From positions 1-42,322 of the forward strand of contig CANRKI010000008.1 in the NCBI GenBank assembly GCA_947631175.1: a DNA stretch of 42,322 bases, given 5' to 3'. The position numbers and the translations under genes are program-made. How positions within the stretch are numbered: the first letter of the stretch is position 1; the number at the start of each line of letters is the position of its first letter. The DNA is from an uncultured Flavobacterium sp. (GTDB lineage: Bacteria; Bacteroidota; Bacteroidia; Flavobacteriales; Flavobacteriaceae). The notes beneath the pieces were generated by a model that saw nothing but the letters and a program-made list of their open reading frames with translations, was not told where the DNA came from and did no database searches. Of the stretch, positions 9,585 through 17,676 are shown piece by piece.

Positions 9585-10550
9585 ATGAAAAAAGTAGCCG
9601 TAATTATGGGCGGGTATTCTAGTGAATACCAAATATCTTTAACCTCTGGAAACGTTGTTTATCAGAACATTGACAAAGAAAAATATGAGGTTTATAAGAT
9701 TCATATTTTAAAAGATAAATGGGTTTTAGTTGATGAAAATCAGGAAGAATTTGAGGTAAATAGATCGGATTTTTCGGTTCAATACAACCAAAAGCTATTG
9801 AAATTTGATGTTATTTTCAATGTAATTCACGGAACACCCGGCGAAGACGGCTTATTACAAGCTTATTTTCAGCTTTTAGGATTAAAGCAAACTTCGTGCG
9901 ATTTTTACCAAGCCGCCTTAACTTTTAACAAACGTGATTTACTTTCTGTTTTAAAACCTTACGGAATTAAAACAGCGAAATCATACTACTTAAATTTAGG
10001 AGACGTTATTGCTACAGATAAAATTATTGCTCAGGTTGGTTTGCCTTGCTTTGTAAAACCAAACCGTTCGGGTTCTAGTTTTGGTATATCGAAAGTACAT
10101 ACCTTAAACGAGCTTTTACCTGCGATTAAAACAGCATATAAAGAAGATAATGAAATTATTATTGAAAGCTTTTTAAAAGGGACAGAAGTATCGGTTGGCG
10201 TGCTTAACTACCAAGGAGAAGTTATTGTTTTACCAATGACTGAGATTGTTTCTGAAAACGACTTTTTTGATTACGAAGCGAAATATTTAGGAAAATCACA
10301 AGAGATTACACCTGCTCGCATTTCGGAAGAAATTAAAGTTAAAGTTGAAGAGGCTGCGAAAAAAGCATACAAAGTGTTACAAATGAAAGGATTTTCGCGA
10401 TCTGAATTTATTATTGTTGATGGAGAACCTTTTATGTTGGAGATGAACACCATTCCGGGAATGACTAACGAAAGTATTTTACCACAACAAGCTAAAGCAG
10501 CTGGTATTACAATGAAAGATTTATTAACAAATGCTATAGAACAAGCTTAA
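9585..10550 (+). CDS. ddl: D-alanine--D-alanine ligase
   Basis: A 321-residue ATP-grasp ligase that joins two D-Ala for the peptidoglycan stem peptide. It starts MKKVAVIMGGYSSEYQIS with the conserved glycine loop. The motifs FNVIHGTPGEDG, FVKPNRSGSSFGIS, EVSVGVL and LEMNTIPGMT supply substrate, ATP and magnesium contacts. The open frame extends 21 codons further upstream (9522), but the promoter reads through that stretch, so 9585 is chosen. It is divergent from the PASTA gene and followed after 4 bp by coaD. Confidence 0.95.
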   Translation: MKKVAVIMGGYSSEYQISLTSGNVVYQNIDKEKYEVYKIHILKDKWVLVDENQEEFEVNRSDFSVQYNQKLLKFDVIFNVIHGTPGEDGLLQAYFQLLGLKQTSCDFYQAALTFNKRDLLSVLKPYGIKTAKSYYLNLGDVIATDKIIAQVGLPCFVKPNRSGSSFGISKVHTLNELLPAIKTAYKEDNEIIIESFLKGTEVSVGVLNYQGEVIVLPMTEIVSENDFFDYEAKYLGKSQEITPARISEEIKVKVEEAAKKAYKVLQMKGFSRSEFIIVDGEPFMLEMNTIPGMTNESILPQQAKAAGITMKDLLTNAIEQA

Positions 10551-10554
10551 GACT

Positions 10555-11007
10555 ATGAAAAAAGCTGTTTTTCCAGGGTCGTTTGATCCTATTACACTAG
10601 GTCACTTTGATATTATTAATAGAGCTTTGCCTTTATTTGATGAGATTGTAATCGCTATTGGTGTGAATGCTGATAAAAAGTATATGTTTACTTTAGAGCA
10701 ACGTTTGGAGTTTATTAAAGAAGCTTTTAAGGACGAACCTAAAGTTTCTGTAATAACTTATGAGGGCTTAACTATTGAATTATGTGAGCGCATCAATGCT
10801 GATTTTATTTTGAGAGGTTTACGCAACCCTGCAGATTTTGAGTTTGAAAAAGCAATTGCACATACCAATAGAAAGTTATCGAACATTGAAACGGTATTTT
10901 TATTAACTGCCGCGAGCACTTCGTACATTAGCTCTAGTATTGTAAGAGATGTTTTACGTAATGGTGGTGATTATACTGTTTTGGTTCCAGATTCGGTTCG
11001 TATTTAG
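10555..11007 (+). CDS. coaD: Phosphopantetheine adenylyltransferase
   Basis: A 150-residue protein of the usual family length. It transfers AMP from ATP to 4'-phosphopantetheine, the penultimate step of coenzyme A synthesis. The nucleotidyltransferase signature is PGSFDPITLGHFDII (T-x-G-H form). RGLRNPADFEFE and YISSSIVRDV are the other family blocks. It lies 4 bp after ddl in the same operon and is followed by a terminator at 11023. Confidence 0.96.
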   Translation: MKKAVFPGSFDPITLGHFDIINRALPLFDEIVIAIGVNADKKYMFTLEQRLEFIKEAFKDEPKVSVITYEGLTIELCERINADFILRGLRNPADFEFEKAIAHTNRKLSNIETVFLLTAASTSYISSSIVRDVLRNGGDYTVLVPDSVRI

Positions 11008-11022
11008 TATAAAATAGATTAG

Positions 11023-11052
11023 AAAAGGTAAGCTAAATGCTTACCTTTTTTT
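11023..11052 (+). terminator. Terminator of the ddl-coaD operon
   Basis: Stem AAAAGGTAAG / CTTACCTTTT with a 7-nt loop followed by a T-run, starting 16 bp after the coaD stop codon. Confidence 0.85.
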
Positions 11053-11070
11053 GTGTACTATGTTTTAAAT

Positions 11071-11145
11071 TAGCCCCGGTAGAGCCGGTATCCTTTTTTG
11101 GTTTGTTTAAAATCAAAAAAGATTGAGGTGAAAACGGGAATAGGG
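11071..11145. repeat. Short structured intergenic element, relative of the 41552-41686 repeat
   Basis: Between the coaD and sod terminators lies AGAGCCGGTATCC, a T6/A6-based hairpin of about 11 bp with one G-U pair, then GATTGAGGTGAAAACGGGAA. The same layout occurs at 41565-41630 as GGAGCGGCATCC, a T7/A7 hairpin and GATAGAGCGGATAGC. The outer edges differ: TAGCCCC here, GCGTTAGCG there. It has no coding potential and is probably a member of a dispersed repeat family. Confidence 0.6.
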
Positions 11146-11183
11146 TTTATTTTTTGTAATAGGTTTTATGCTTTTAATAAATA

Positions 11184-11216
11184 AAAAAATCGGAAAGCTT
11201 TTACTTCCCGATTTAT
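11184..11216 (-). terminator. Terminator downstream of sod
   Basis: Imperfect stem AATCGG(G)AAG / CTTTCCGATT followed on the minus strand by a run of T, directly after the superoxide dismutase stop codon. Confidence 0.75.
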
Positions 11217-11218
11217 GT

Positions 11219-11986
11219 TTATTTTGTTGTCGCTTTTGCGTAGTTTTCGCTTACCACTTTCCAGTCTAAAACAGTAAAAATTTTATCTAAATAATCAGCT
11301 CTTTTATTTTGGTAGTTTAGGTAATATGCGTGTTCCCAAACGTCGATACCTAAAATTGGTGTTCCTTTAATTGCAGCGTTTGGCATTAACGGATTGTCTT
11401 GATTTGCGGTTGCAGTTACGGCTAATTTTCCGTCTTTAGTTACTACTAACCACGACCATCCTGAACCAAATTGCTTAGCGCCAGCATCCTTTAATTGTGT
11501 AATTAAAGCATCAACAGAACCAAAGTTTTCGTTAATTGCTTTTGTTAAAGCTTCTGAGGCTTGACCTGGAGTTTTAGCTAAAATATCCCAATATAAATTG
11601 TGATTGTAATATCCGCCAGCGTTGTTTCTTAAAGCTGCGTTATTTACGTCTAAATTAGTTAAAATTTCCTCTATAGATTTATTTTCAAGGTCTGATCCTG
11701 CGATTGCTTTGTTTAGATTGTTTGCATAACCTAAATGGTGTTTTCCGTAATGGATTGCAACAGTTTGCGGATCGATAGCAGCCTCTAAGTCGTTATAAGC
11801 GTATTTAAGTCCTTGCATTTGGAATTTACCTTCGGCTTTTACATCGGCTGGATTTCCAAAGTCAGTTGTTGCCTTTTCCTCTTGCATTGGAGCATCTGGG
11901 ATTTGAACTTCTTGTAATTTTTTATCGTCATTACAACCAACCATAAGTGTTGATAATGTAATTGCAGCTATTACTATTTTTTTCAT
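11219..11986 (-). CDS. sod: Exported lipoprotein Fe/Mn superoxide dismutase, Mn-type residues
   Basis: A 255-residue SOD that dismutates superoxide to peroxide and oxygen. It has an extra 60-residue N-terminus: a lipoprotein signal with lipobox LMVGC (Cys18), then NDDKK and an acidic linker. The catalytic domain keeps the metal ligands: His in VAIHYGKHH, His in YYNHNLYW, and Asp and His in DVWEHAYY. NNAGGYYNH together with TANQDNPL puts the key Gln in the C-terminal half, the manganese-enzyme pattern. The signal places it outside the cytoplasm, on a membrane; the acidic residues after Cys resemble the lipoprotein export signal of Bacteroidota, so surface display is possible (inference). It is the last gene of the LUD-cdsA-psd-ACBP run, 2 bp after the ACBP gene. 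Confidence 0.94.
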   Translation of the reverse strand: MKKIVIAAITLSTLMVGCNDDKKLQEVQIPDAPMQEEKATTDFGNPADVKAEGKFQMQGLKYAYNDLEAAIDPQTVAIHYGKHHLGYANNLNKAIAGSDLENKSIEEILTNLDVNNAALRNNAGGYYNHNLYWDILAKTPGQASEALTKAINENFGSVDALITQLKDAGAKQFGSGWSWLVVTKDGKLAVTATANQDNPLMPNAAIKGTPILGIDVWEHAYYLNYQNKRADYLDKIFTVLDWKVVSENYAKATTK

Positions 11987-11988
11987 AT

Positions 11989-12264
11989 CTAAATAAGTTT
12001 TTTAACTTGTTCAATATACATATTTTTTGCTTGCAAAGGTGTTAAATCTTTAAATTGCAGTAAGGCGTTTAGTTTAAAAGCGTTAATCACGTTGTTGTAA
12101 GTGTTATTTGTAGGCATGATGTACTCTACTGTACTATTTGTAGCTTTTTTATACAGTGCGTACAGAATTAACTGAGTATCTTGTGGCAGATCGGACTGTT
12201 TAATAGAATTACAAGCTATGGCATAAAACTTTTCAAATTCTTCATCAATATTTGTGTACTCCAT
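11989..12264 (-). CDS. Acyl-CoA-binding protein
   Basis: A 91-residue four-helix ACBP. It shows EFEKFYAIACNSIK, the helix-2 signature LPQDTQLILYALYKKAT, and KLNALLQFKDLTPLQAKNMYIEQVKKL. These blocks carry the Tyr and Lys residues that hold the CoA phosphate; the usual Trp of KWDAW is Leu here. The segment before it (EYIMPTNNTYNNVINAF) departs from the usual GD-containing loop. The protein buffers long-chain acyl-CoA in the cytosol. It sits between psd and sod in one minus-strand run, which fits a role in phospholipid supply. Confidence 0.88.
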   Translation of the reverse strand: MEYTNIDEEFEKFYAIACNSIKQSDLPQDTQLILYALYKKATNSTVEYIMPTNNTYNNVINAFKLNALLQFKDLTPLQAKNMYIEQVKKLI

Positions 12265-12289
12265 TTAAGTTTTATATTGCTTCTCTTTT

Positions 12290-12946
12290 TTAATTTTTAA
12301 ATTTAGCTAATAAGGTTTTGTTCCCCACAGCTTTGTCATTAAGTTTTACTAAAACCTCTGTTCCAAGTGGTAAATATAAATCAACACGAGATCCAAATTT
12401 AATAAAACCAGCATCTTGTCCTTGTTTTGCATAGTCACCAACTTTTGCGTAGTTAACAATACGCTTAGCTAATGCACCAGCAATTTGACGGTATAAAACA
12501 TCCCCAAAATGTGGGTTGTTTACAACTACAGTTGTACGTTCGTTTTCTTCGCTTGCTTTTGGATGCCAAGCTACAAGGTATTTACCTGGGTGATATTTTG
12601 AGTAAACAACGTCACCGTTTAAAGCGTATCGTGTAACGTGAACATTTATTGGTGACATAAAGATTGATACCATTAATCTTTTATCTTTAAAATATTCAGG
12701 TTCATAAACCTCTTCAATCACAACAACTTTTCCATCAACTGGAGCTAAAATTGTGTCCATTTCATCGTTTACAAAACGTTTCGGATTTCTGAAAAATTGT
12801 AAAATTAAAACTAAAAAAATAAGTACTGCAATTAACAATACGCTTCGTAGCCATTGGATCAAAATAAAATGATCTATTACTAAACATAATAAAACTGCTA
12901 CAAATACAGATCCTAAAATGATCTTTGCTCCTTCTTTGTGAAACAT
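12290..12946 (-). CDS. psd: Phosphatidylserine decarboxylase family protein
   Basis: A 218-residue protein of the short Psd type. Two hydrophobic helices occupy about residues 8-48. The body carries ILAPVDGKVV, MSPINVHVTRYA and the self-cleavage site in IKFGSRVDLYLP, where Gly-Ser generates the pyruvoyl cofactor. The enzyme converts phosphatidylserine to phosphatidylethanolamine at the inner membrane. It is 4 bp after cdsA and 25 bp before the ACBP gene, an uninterrupted phospholipid operon. Confidence 0.93.
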   Translation of the reverse strand: MFHKEGAKIILGSVFVAVLLCLVIDHFILIQWLRSVLLIAVLIFLVLILQFFRNPKRFVNDEMDTILAPVDGKVVVIEEVYEPEYFKDKRLMVSIFMSPINVHVTRYALNGDVVYSKYHPGKYLVAWHPKASEENERTTVVVNNPHFGDVLYRQIAGALAKRIVNYAKVGDYAKQGQDAGFIKFGSRVDLYLPLGTEVLVKLNDKAVGNKTLLAKFKN

Positions 12947-12950
12947 TTAT

Positions 12951-13757
12951 TTAAGATATAAAAAATAATACAAAATATATAAACGGTACGGCAAATATAA
13001 CGCTATCTAATCGATCTAAAATACCGCCGTGACCAGGCATTATTTTACCCGAATCTTTAACTCCCGCGATGCGTTTGTATTTTGATTCGACCAAATCACC
13101 AATGGTTCCAATCACACTCATTATTAATCCAAGAACAAGCCATTGTATTGGTGTTAAAAAAGTAAAATAGATACTTAAAATGTAAGCCACAATCAAACAT
13201 ACGGCCATACCACCAATAAAACCTTCGATTGTTTTTTTAGGAGAAACGCGCTCGAAGAGTTTGTTTTTACCTAAATATTTTCCAAAGATATATGCAAAAG
13301 TATCATTTGTCCAAATTAAAACAAAAATTCCTATCACAATTTGTGGTGTAAAGCTACCTTGTATGTAAGGAAGTTTCATGATAATAACGAAAGGAAAGAT
13401 AACATAACCAAGCAATTGTATGTATTTACCAGCTAAATCTGAACTAAACAATTCGTTTTTTGAAGTTTTAAACAAATTAATCATCAAATTGATTGATACA
13501 AATAAAGTTGCTGCTACTAATACAATGTTATTAGTTGGGCTGTGTGTATCTAAAACAACTCCTAATGCGATAGCTATTACAACTAAAAGATAAGGGATTT
13601 TAGCATCTAATTTTATTAAACTACAAAATTCAAAAACTGCAATAAAAGCAAAAGCGCTAAAAAGTGCAATAAACGATATTTCGGAGAATAAGGTAGCAAA
13701 AACTAGTAAGGTGATAAAAATGATTCCAGATATGGAACGCGTAACGTTTTCAGACAT
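12951..13757 (-). CDS. cdsA: Phosphatidate cytidylyltransferase
   Basis: A 268-residue membrane protein with about seven to eight hydrophobic helices. The family signature lies near the C-terminus: SVIGTIGDLVESKYKR, then KDSGKIMPGHGGILDRLDS, with the acidic residues that bind magnesium and CTP. It makes CDP-diacylglycerol, the precursor of all phospholipid head groups. The start is 1 bp after the stop of the LUD gene, indicating translational coupling, and the gene is followed by psd. Confidence 0.95.
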   Translation of the reverse strand: MSENVTRSISGIIFITLLVFATLFSEISFIALFSAFAFIAVFEFCSLIKLDAKIPYLLVVIAIALGVVLDTHSPTNNIVLVAATLFVSINLMINLFKTSKNELFSSDLAGKYIQLLGYVIFPFVIIMKLPYIQGSFTPQIVIGIFVLIWTNDTFAYIFGKYLGKNKLFERVSPKKTIEGFIGGMAVCLIVAYILSIYFTFLTPIQWLVLGLIMSVIGTIGDLVESKYKRIAGVKDSGKIMPGHGGILDRLDSVIFAVPFIYFVLFFIS

Positions 13758-13758
13758 T

Positions 13759-14367
13759 TTAAAGGTCTTCTAATAAAAGTAAGTATAAATTTTTTGGTAT
13801 TGAACCGTAGTTTAGAAAGTCGTTATCTTGTTTTTTACTTGGTTCAAAATTTTTAAGTGTTGTAATATTTGTAGGAAGGTTTCCAGAATATTTGCGTTTT
13901 ATTTCGCTCATTCCCTCTCCTTTTTCAGGTCTAAGTTGACTTGTGAAAGCAAATACAATCATATTATCCGGAATCATATTTGGTTTTAAGTGCTTAAATT
14001 GATTGGAGCTAAATAAAATTGATCCATCATCTGCTATCAAACTTTCGCAACTAGAGAATGAAAAAGTAGCCTCGACTACATCTTGATATATAAGTTTATT
14101 TTCATTCAGTATTTTATATAGATTTTCTTCAAAACAAACTACATTGGTCTCAAACCAGTCATTTTCGACTAAAATATTTTCAAAATGTTCATAAACTTCC
14201 TCCATGTTTTCGCAATATAAAAATTTACCTCCATTTTTTTTAAAGTTAAATGTAAATTGCTCATCAACAGGTAAATTAGGTGTAGTCATATATGGGCTGG
14301 TTTCAGATTGATCTTCTTCTGAAACTTTTTTTCCTTTGCCACCAAATAAACTTTTAAAAAAATTCAT
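13759..14367 (-). CDS. LUD domain protein (LutC/YkgG-like)
   Basis: A 202-residue protein with a LUD-type C-terminal half: FSSCESLIADDGSILFSSNQ, NMIVFAFTSQL and the family-like ADDGSIL core. The first 40 residues are charged and disordered-looking (SLFGGKGKKVSEEDQSE). LUD proteins such as LutC belong to lactate oxidation complexes, but no lutA/lutB lies here. Position as first gene of a phospholipid operon suggests another role. Function not established. Confidence 0.72.
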   Translation of the reverse strand: MNFFKSLFGGKGKKVSEEDQSETSPYMTTPNLPVDEQFTFNFKKNGGKFLYCENMEEVYEHFENILVENDWFETNVVCFEENLYKILNENKLIYQDVVEATFSFSSCESLIADDGSILFSSNQFKHLKPNMIPDNMIVFAFTSQLRPEKGEGMSEIKRKYSGNLPTNITTLKNFEPSKKQDNDFLNYGSIPKNLYLLLLEDL

Positions 14368-14410
14368 TTTTTTCGTTAAATTTAAGTATTACCCAAAATC
14401 AAAGATAACA

Positions 14411-14450
14411 AAAAACCTAGTTTAAAGCTTACTTTAAACTAGGTTTTTTA
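14411..14450. terminator. Strong bidirectional terminator after ftsH
   Basis: Perfect 16-bp stem AAAACCTAGTTTAAAG / CTTTAAACTAGGTTTT with a 4-nt loop and A/T runs on both sides. It separates rsfS-ftsH from the LUD-led phospholipid operon on the minus strand. Confidence 0.92.
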
Positions 14451-14472
14451 TATAAAAATTTTAACAAGAGAA

Positions 14473-16419
14473 TTAGCCTAAAACTTCTTCATTCTCAGTC
14501 GTTTCAGTGATTTCTGGTTTATCAAAAGGTCTTGTACCAAAAATTCTTACTAAATCATCCTTAAAAATAACTTCTTTTTCAATCAAAACATCTGCTAATT
14601 CAAATAATTTGTCTTTGTTATCGCTAAGAATTTGAATAGCTCTTTGATATTGAGATTCAATTAAGTCTGAAATTTCTTTATCAATTACTTTTGCTGTTTC
14701 GTCCGAATAAGGCTTAGAAAAACCATAATCTGATTGTCCAGACGAATCATAATAGGTTACGTTACCAATTTTATCGTTTAATCCGTAAACGGTAACCATT
14801 GCTCGTGCTTGTTTTGTTACTTTTTCAAGATCGCTTAACGCTCCTGTTGATATTTTATTAAATGTAACTTTTTCGGCAGCACGACCTCCCATAGTAGCAC
14901 ACATCTCGTCTAACATTTGTTCTGTTCGAACAATTTGTCGCTCTTCTGGTAAGTACCAAGCAGCACCTAAAGATTGCCCACGTGGTACAATTGTAACTTT
15001 TACAAGTGGCGCAGCGTGTTCTAACAACCAACTTACAGTAGCATGTCCTGCTTCGTGAATTGCAATAGCACGTTTTTCGTCAGGTGTAATAATTTTATTT
15101 TTCTTTTCTAAACCACCAACAATACGGTCAACAGCATCAAGAAAATCTTGTTTATCAATAGCTGTTTTTCCTTTTCTTGCAGCAGTTAAAGCAGCTTCGT
15201 TACATACGTTAGCAATATCTGCACCTGAAAAACCTGGCGTCTGTTTTGCTAAAAATTCAGCATCTAATTCTTCCGCTTTTTTAAGTGGTTTTAAATGCAC
15301 ATTAAAAATTTGCTCACGCTCACGAACGTCTGGTAAGTCAACATAAATTTGTCTGTCAAAACGACCGGCACGCATTAAAGCTTTATCTAAAACATCTGCA
15401 CGGTTTGTAGCTGCCAAAACAATTACGTGTTGGTCACTACCAAAACCATCCATTTCTGTTAATAATTGGTTTAATGTATTTTCACGCTCGTCATTAGATC
15501 CTGACATGTTATTTTTACCACGTGCTCTACCAACAGCATCAATCTCATCAATAAAAATAATTGCTGGTGATTTTTCTTTTGCTTGTTTAAATAAATCACG
15601 AACTCGAGAGGCTCCTACCCCAACAAACATTTCAACAAAGTCTGAACCAGAGATAGAGAAAAAAGGAACTTGTGCTTCGCCAGCAACGGCTTTTGCAAGT
15701 AATGTTTTACCTGTACCTGGAGGTCCAACTAGTAATGCTCCTTTAGGGATTTTACCACCAAGGTCTGTATATTTTTGTGGATTTTTCAAGAATTCAACAA
15801 TTTCTTGTATCTCCTCTTTTGCACCTTCTAATCCTGCAACATCTTTAAAAGTAACCTTTACATCTGTTTTTTCGTCGAATAAGCGTGCTTTTGATTTTCC
15901 GATAGAGAAAATCTGACCGCCACCGCCACCAGCTCCTCCGCCAGACATACGACGCATCATATAAATCCAAATACCAATAAAAACAACAAAAGGAAGGAAG
16001 GTTAACAAAATATCTCCCCAATTGCTTTCTTGTTCAACTTTATAATCAGTAAGTTTACCTTCTGCTCTAGCTTTTTCAAGATTATTTTGAAAAGATTCTT
16101 GACTACCAATATCCAACACAAAGTGCGGGCCTGTATTTTCTTTCTTTAAAAAGTTTTCTTTTTCTACATCAGGAAATCTATCTGATGCTAAAGCTTCTTT
16201 ATTTAAAAATACTTTTGCAGTACTTTTATTAAAAACTACTTTATCTACATCTCCATTATCTAAATATTGATAAAATTTAGCTATAGTAGTTGGTTTTGAA
16301 TCTTGAAAAGATGAGCCGCCAGCAAAATTAATAGCCACCAACGCTAAAATAATAGCCGCATAAATAATCCAAGGGCTAATTTTAACTTTTGTAGAGTTGT
16401 TTTTATTGTTTTTTGCCAT
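14473..16419 (-). CDS. ftsH: ATP-dependent zinc metalloprotease FtsH
   Basis: A 648-residue membrane protease. Helix 1 (about 15-35) and helix 2 (about 136-155) enclose a periplasmic domain. The AAA+ module shows Walker A GPPGTGKT, Walker B IIFIDEID, and RAGRFDRQI with arginine fingers. The zinc site is HEAGH. A glycine-rich stretch follows helix 2 (SGGGAGGGGG). It degrades misfolded membrane proteins and short-lived regulators. It is 14 bp after rsfS on the same strand and ends at a strong terminator. Confidence 0.97.
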   Translation of the reverse strand: MAKNNKNNSTKVKISPWIIYAAIILALVAINFAGGSSFQDSKPTTIAKFYQYLDNGDVDKVVFNKSTAKVFLNKEALASDRFPDVEKENFLKKENTGPHFVLDIGSQESFQNNLEKARAEGKLTDYKVEQESNWGDILLTFLPFVVFIGIWIYMMRRMSGGGAGGGGGQIFSIGKSKARLFDEKTDVKVTFKDVAGLEGAKEEIQEIVEFLKNPQKYTDLGGKIPKGALLVGPPGTGKTLLAKAVAGEAQVPFFSISGSDFVEMFVGVGASRVRDLFKQAKEKSPAIIFIDEIDAVGRARGKNNMSGSNDERENTLNQLLTEMDGFGSDQHVIVLAATNRADVLDKALMRAGRFDRQIYVDLPDVREREQIFNVHLKPLKKAEELDAEFLAKQTPGFSGADIANVCNEAALTAARKGKTAIDKQDFLDAVDRIVGGLEKKNKIITPDEKRAIAIHEAGHATVSWLLEHAAPLVKVTIVPRGQSLGAAWYLPEERQIVRTEQMLDEMCATMGGRAAEKVTFNKISTGALSDLEKVTKQARAMVTVYGLNDKIGNVTYYDSSGQSDYGFSKPYSDETAKVIDKEISDLIESQYQRAIQILSDNKDKLFELADVLIEKEVIFKDDLVRIFGTRPFDKPEITETTENEEVLG

Positions 16420-16433
16420 TATATAAGTTTAGG

Positions 16434-16808
16434 TTAATTTTTATTTTCTAGGACTGTAATTTTAGCATCGCCCCATAAATCTTCTATATTATAGTATTCT
16501 CTAATTTGTTTTTGAAAAACGTGAACTACTACATTTACATAGTCCATTAAAATCCATTCTGCATTTTGTTCTCCTTCTACATGCCAAGGCTTGTCATGTA
16601 ACTCTTTAGATACCGTACGCTGAATTGAACCAGAAATTGCATTTACTTGAGTGTTTGAGTTACCGTTACAAATAACGAAATAATCAGACACCGCATTATC
16701 TATCTCTCTTAAGTCTAATATCGTGATATCTTCTCCCTTTACGTTTTCAATTCCTTCAATTATTAATGCTAATAATTCATCCTTGTTAATGTTGTCTTTT
16801 TTTGCCAT
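16434..16808 (-). CDS. rsfS: Ribosome silencing factor RsfS
   Basis: A 124-residue member of the RsfS/Iojap family, normal length. Conserved blocks are ITILDLREIDNAVSDYFVIC, WHVEGEQNAEWILMDYVNVVVHVF and YYNIEDLWGDA. It binds ribosomal protein L14 (uL14) and blocks subunit joining during starvation. Upstream on the minus strand, TAACTTTG (16835-16828) is a good -7 box. The gene heads the rsfS-ftsH pair and diverges from birA. Confidence 0.94.
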   Translation of the reverse strand: MAKKDNINKDELLALIIEGIENVKGEDITILDLREIDNAVSDYFVICNGNSNTQVNAISGSIQRTVSKELHDKPWHVEGEQNAEWILMDYVNVVVHVFQKQIREYYNIEDLWGDAKITVLENKN

Positions 16809-16849
16809 TTAATTTTAATCATTTTTGCAAAGTTATCAAATTTTGTGTT

Positions 16850-16857
16850 TACTTTTG
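16850..16857 (+). promoter_or_regulatory. -7 box of birA
   Basis: TACTTTTG matches TAnnTTTG. A TTG at 16825-16827 lies 22 bp upstream, a wide but possible -33 spacing. The divergent rsfS -7 box (16828-16835) starts right after that TTG, so the two promoters share this 97-bp gap. Confidence 0.5.
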
Positions 16858-16905
16858 AGCCTTAACACAAGATTAAATCATAAGAATTTAATTCACAAAA
16901 TTTAA

Positions 16906-17640
16906 ATGAATATAATCAAACTTGATGCCATAGACTCTACCAATAGTTTTTTAAAGCAATATTATAAAGAGCAGGCGATTGAAAACTTTACAACCGTTGT
17001 TGCTGATGTGCAAACAAATGGACGTGGCCAAATGGGTACAGAATGGAACTCAGACAAAGGTAAAAACCTAACGTTCAGCATCTTTGTTAAAGATTACATT
17101 TTAACACCTAACGCAATTTTTGACATAAATTGTTTGGTTACAACTGCACTTATAACGGTGTTTAAAAAATATAGCATTCCAGATTTATATGTTAAATGGC
17201 CAAACGACATTTTGTCAGCAGACAAAAAAATAGTTGGCATATTGATTGAAAATAGCTTGAAATCAAATGGTGAAGTTTTGTCAGTCATTGGAATTGGAAT
17301 TAATGTAAATCAAACAAATTTTGATTCTATTCCAAAAGCTAGTTCGCTTGCTTTCATTTTAAACGAGCCAATAGATCGAGATATTTTACTGAAAGAATGT
17401 ATTGAAGAATTAAAATCTAGATTCGAAACTTATAAAACCAACGGAGCTACGGAATTTTGGGAGCAGTTTCATAATTCGTTATTTAGGAAAGATACGCCAA
17501 CTTTGTTTGAAGACACTACAACAAACACTCAGTTTATTGGCACAATTAAACAGGTTACAAAAAATGGTTTTCTTGAGGTTGAACTTGCTAATAAATTGCT
17601 TAAAAATTATGGTATAAAAGAAGTGAAAATGATATATTAA
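16906..17640 (+). CDS. birA: Biotin--[acetyl-CoA-carboxylase] ligase, monofunctional
   Basis: A 244-residue ligase that activates biotin with ATP and attaches it to the carrier protein of acetyl-CoA carboxylase. The biotin/ATP loop is GRGQMGTEW. KWPNDILSADKKIVGILIEN holds the catalytic Lys, and GIGINVNQ follows. There is no N-terminal winged helix, so it is a group I enzyme without repressor function. The C-terminal SH3-like domain is short. It diverges from rsfS and ends at a bidirectional terminator. Confidence 0.94.
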   Translation: MNIIKLDAIDSTNSFLKQYYKEQAIENFTTVVADVQTNGRGQMGTEWNSDKGKNLTFSIFVKDYILTPNAIFDINCLVTTALITVFKKYSIPDLYVKWPNDILSADKKIVGILIENSLKSNGEVLSVIGIGINVNQTNFDSIPKASSLAFILNEPIDRDILLKECIEELKSRFETYKTNGATEFWEQFHNSLFRKDTPTLFEDTTTNTQFIGTIKQVTKNGFLEVELANKLLKNYGIKEVKMIY

Positions 17641-17673
17641 AAAAGGTCAATACAAAATGTATTGACCTTTTTT
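17639..17673. terminator. Bidirectional terminator between birA and the SRPBCC gene
   Basis: Perfect 14-bp stem AAAAGGTCAATACA / TGTATTGACCTTTT with a 3-nt loop. The stem begins at the birA stop codon; the convergent SRPBCC gene ends a few bases beyond. Confidence 0.92.
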
Positions 17674-17676
17674 GAA

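Noticed and set aside
15506..15916. 136-codon plus-strand frame inside ftsH
   Set aside because: Lies antisense to the FtsH AAA+ domain; Ser/Pro/Ala-rich composition is explained by the conserved codons on the other strand.
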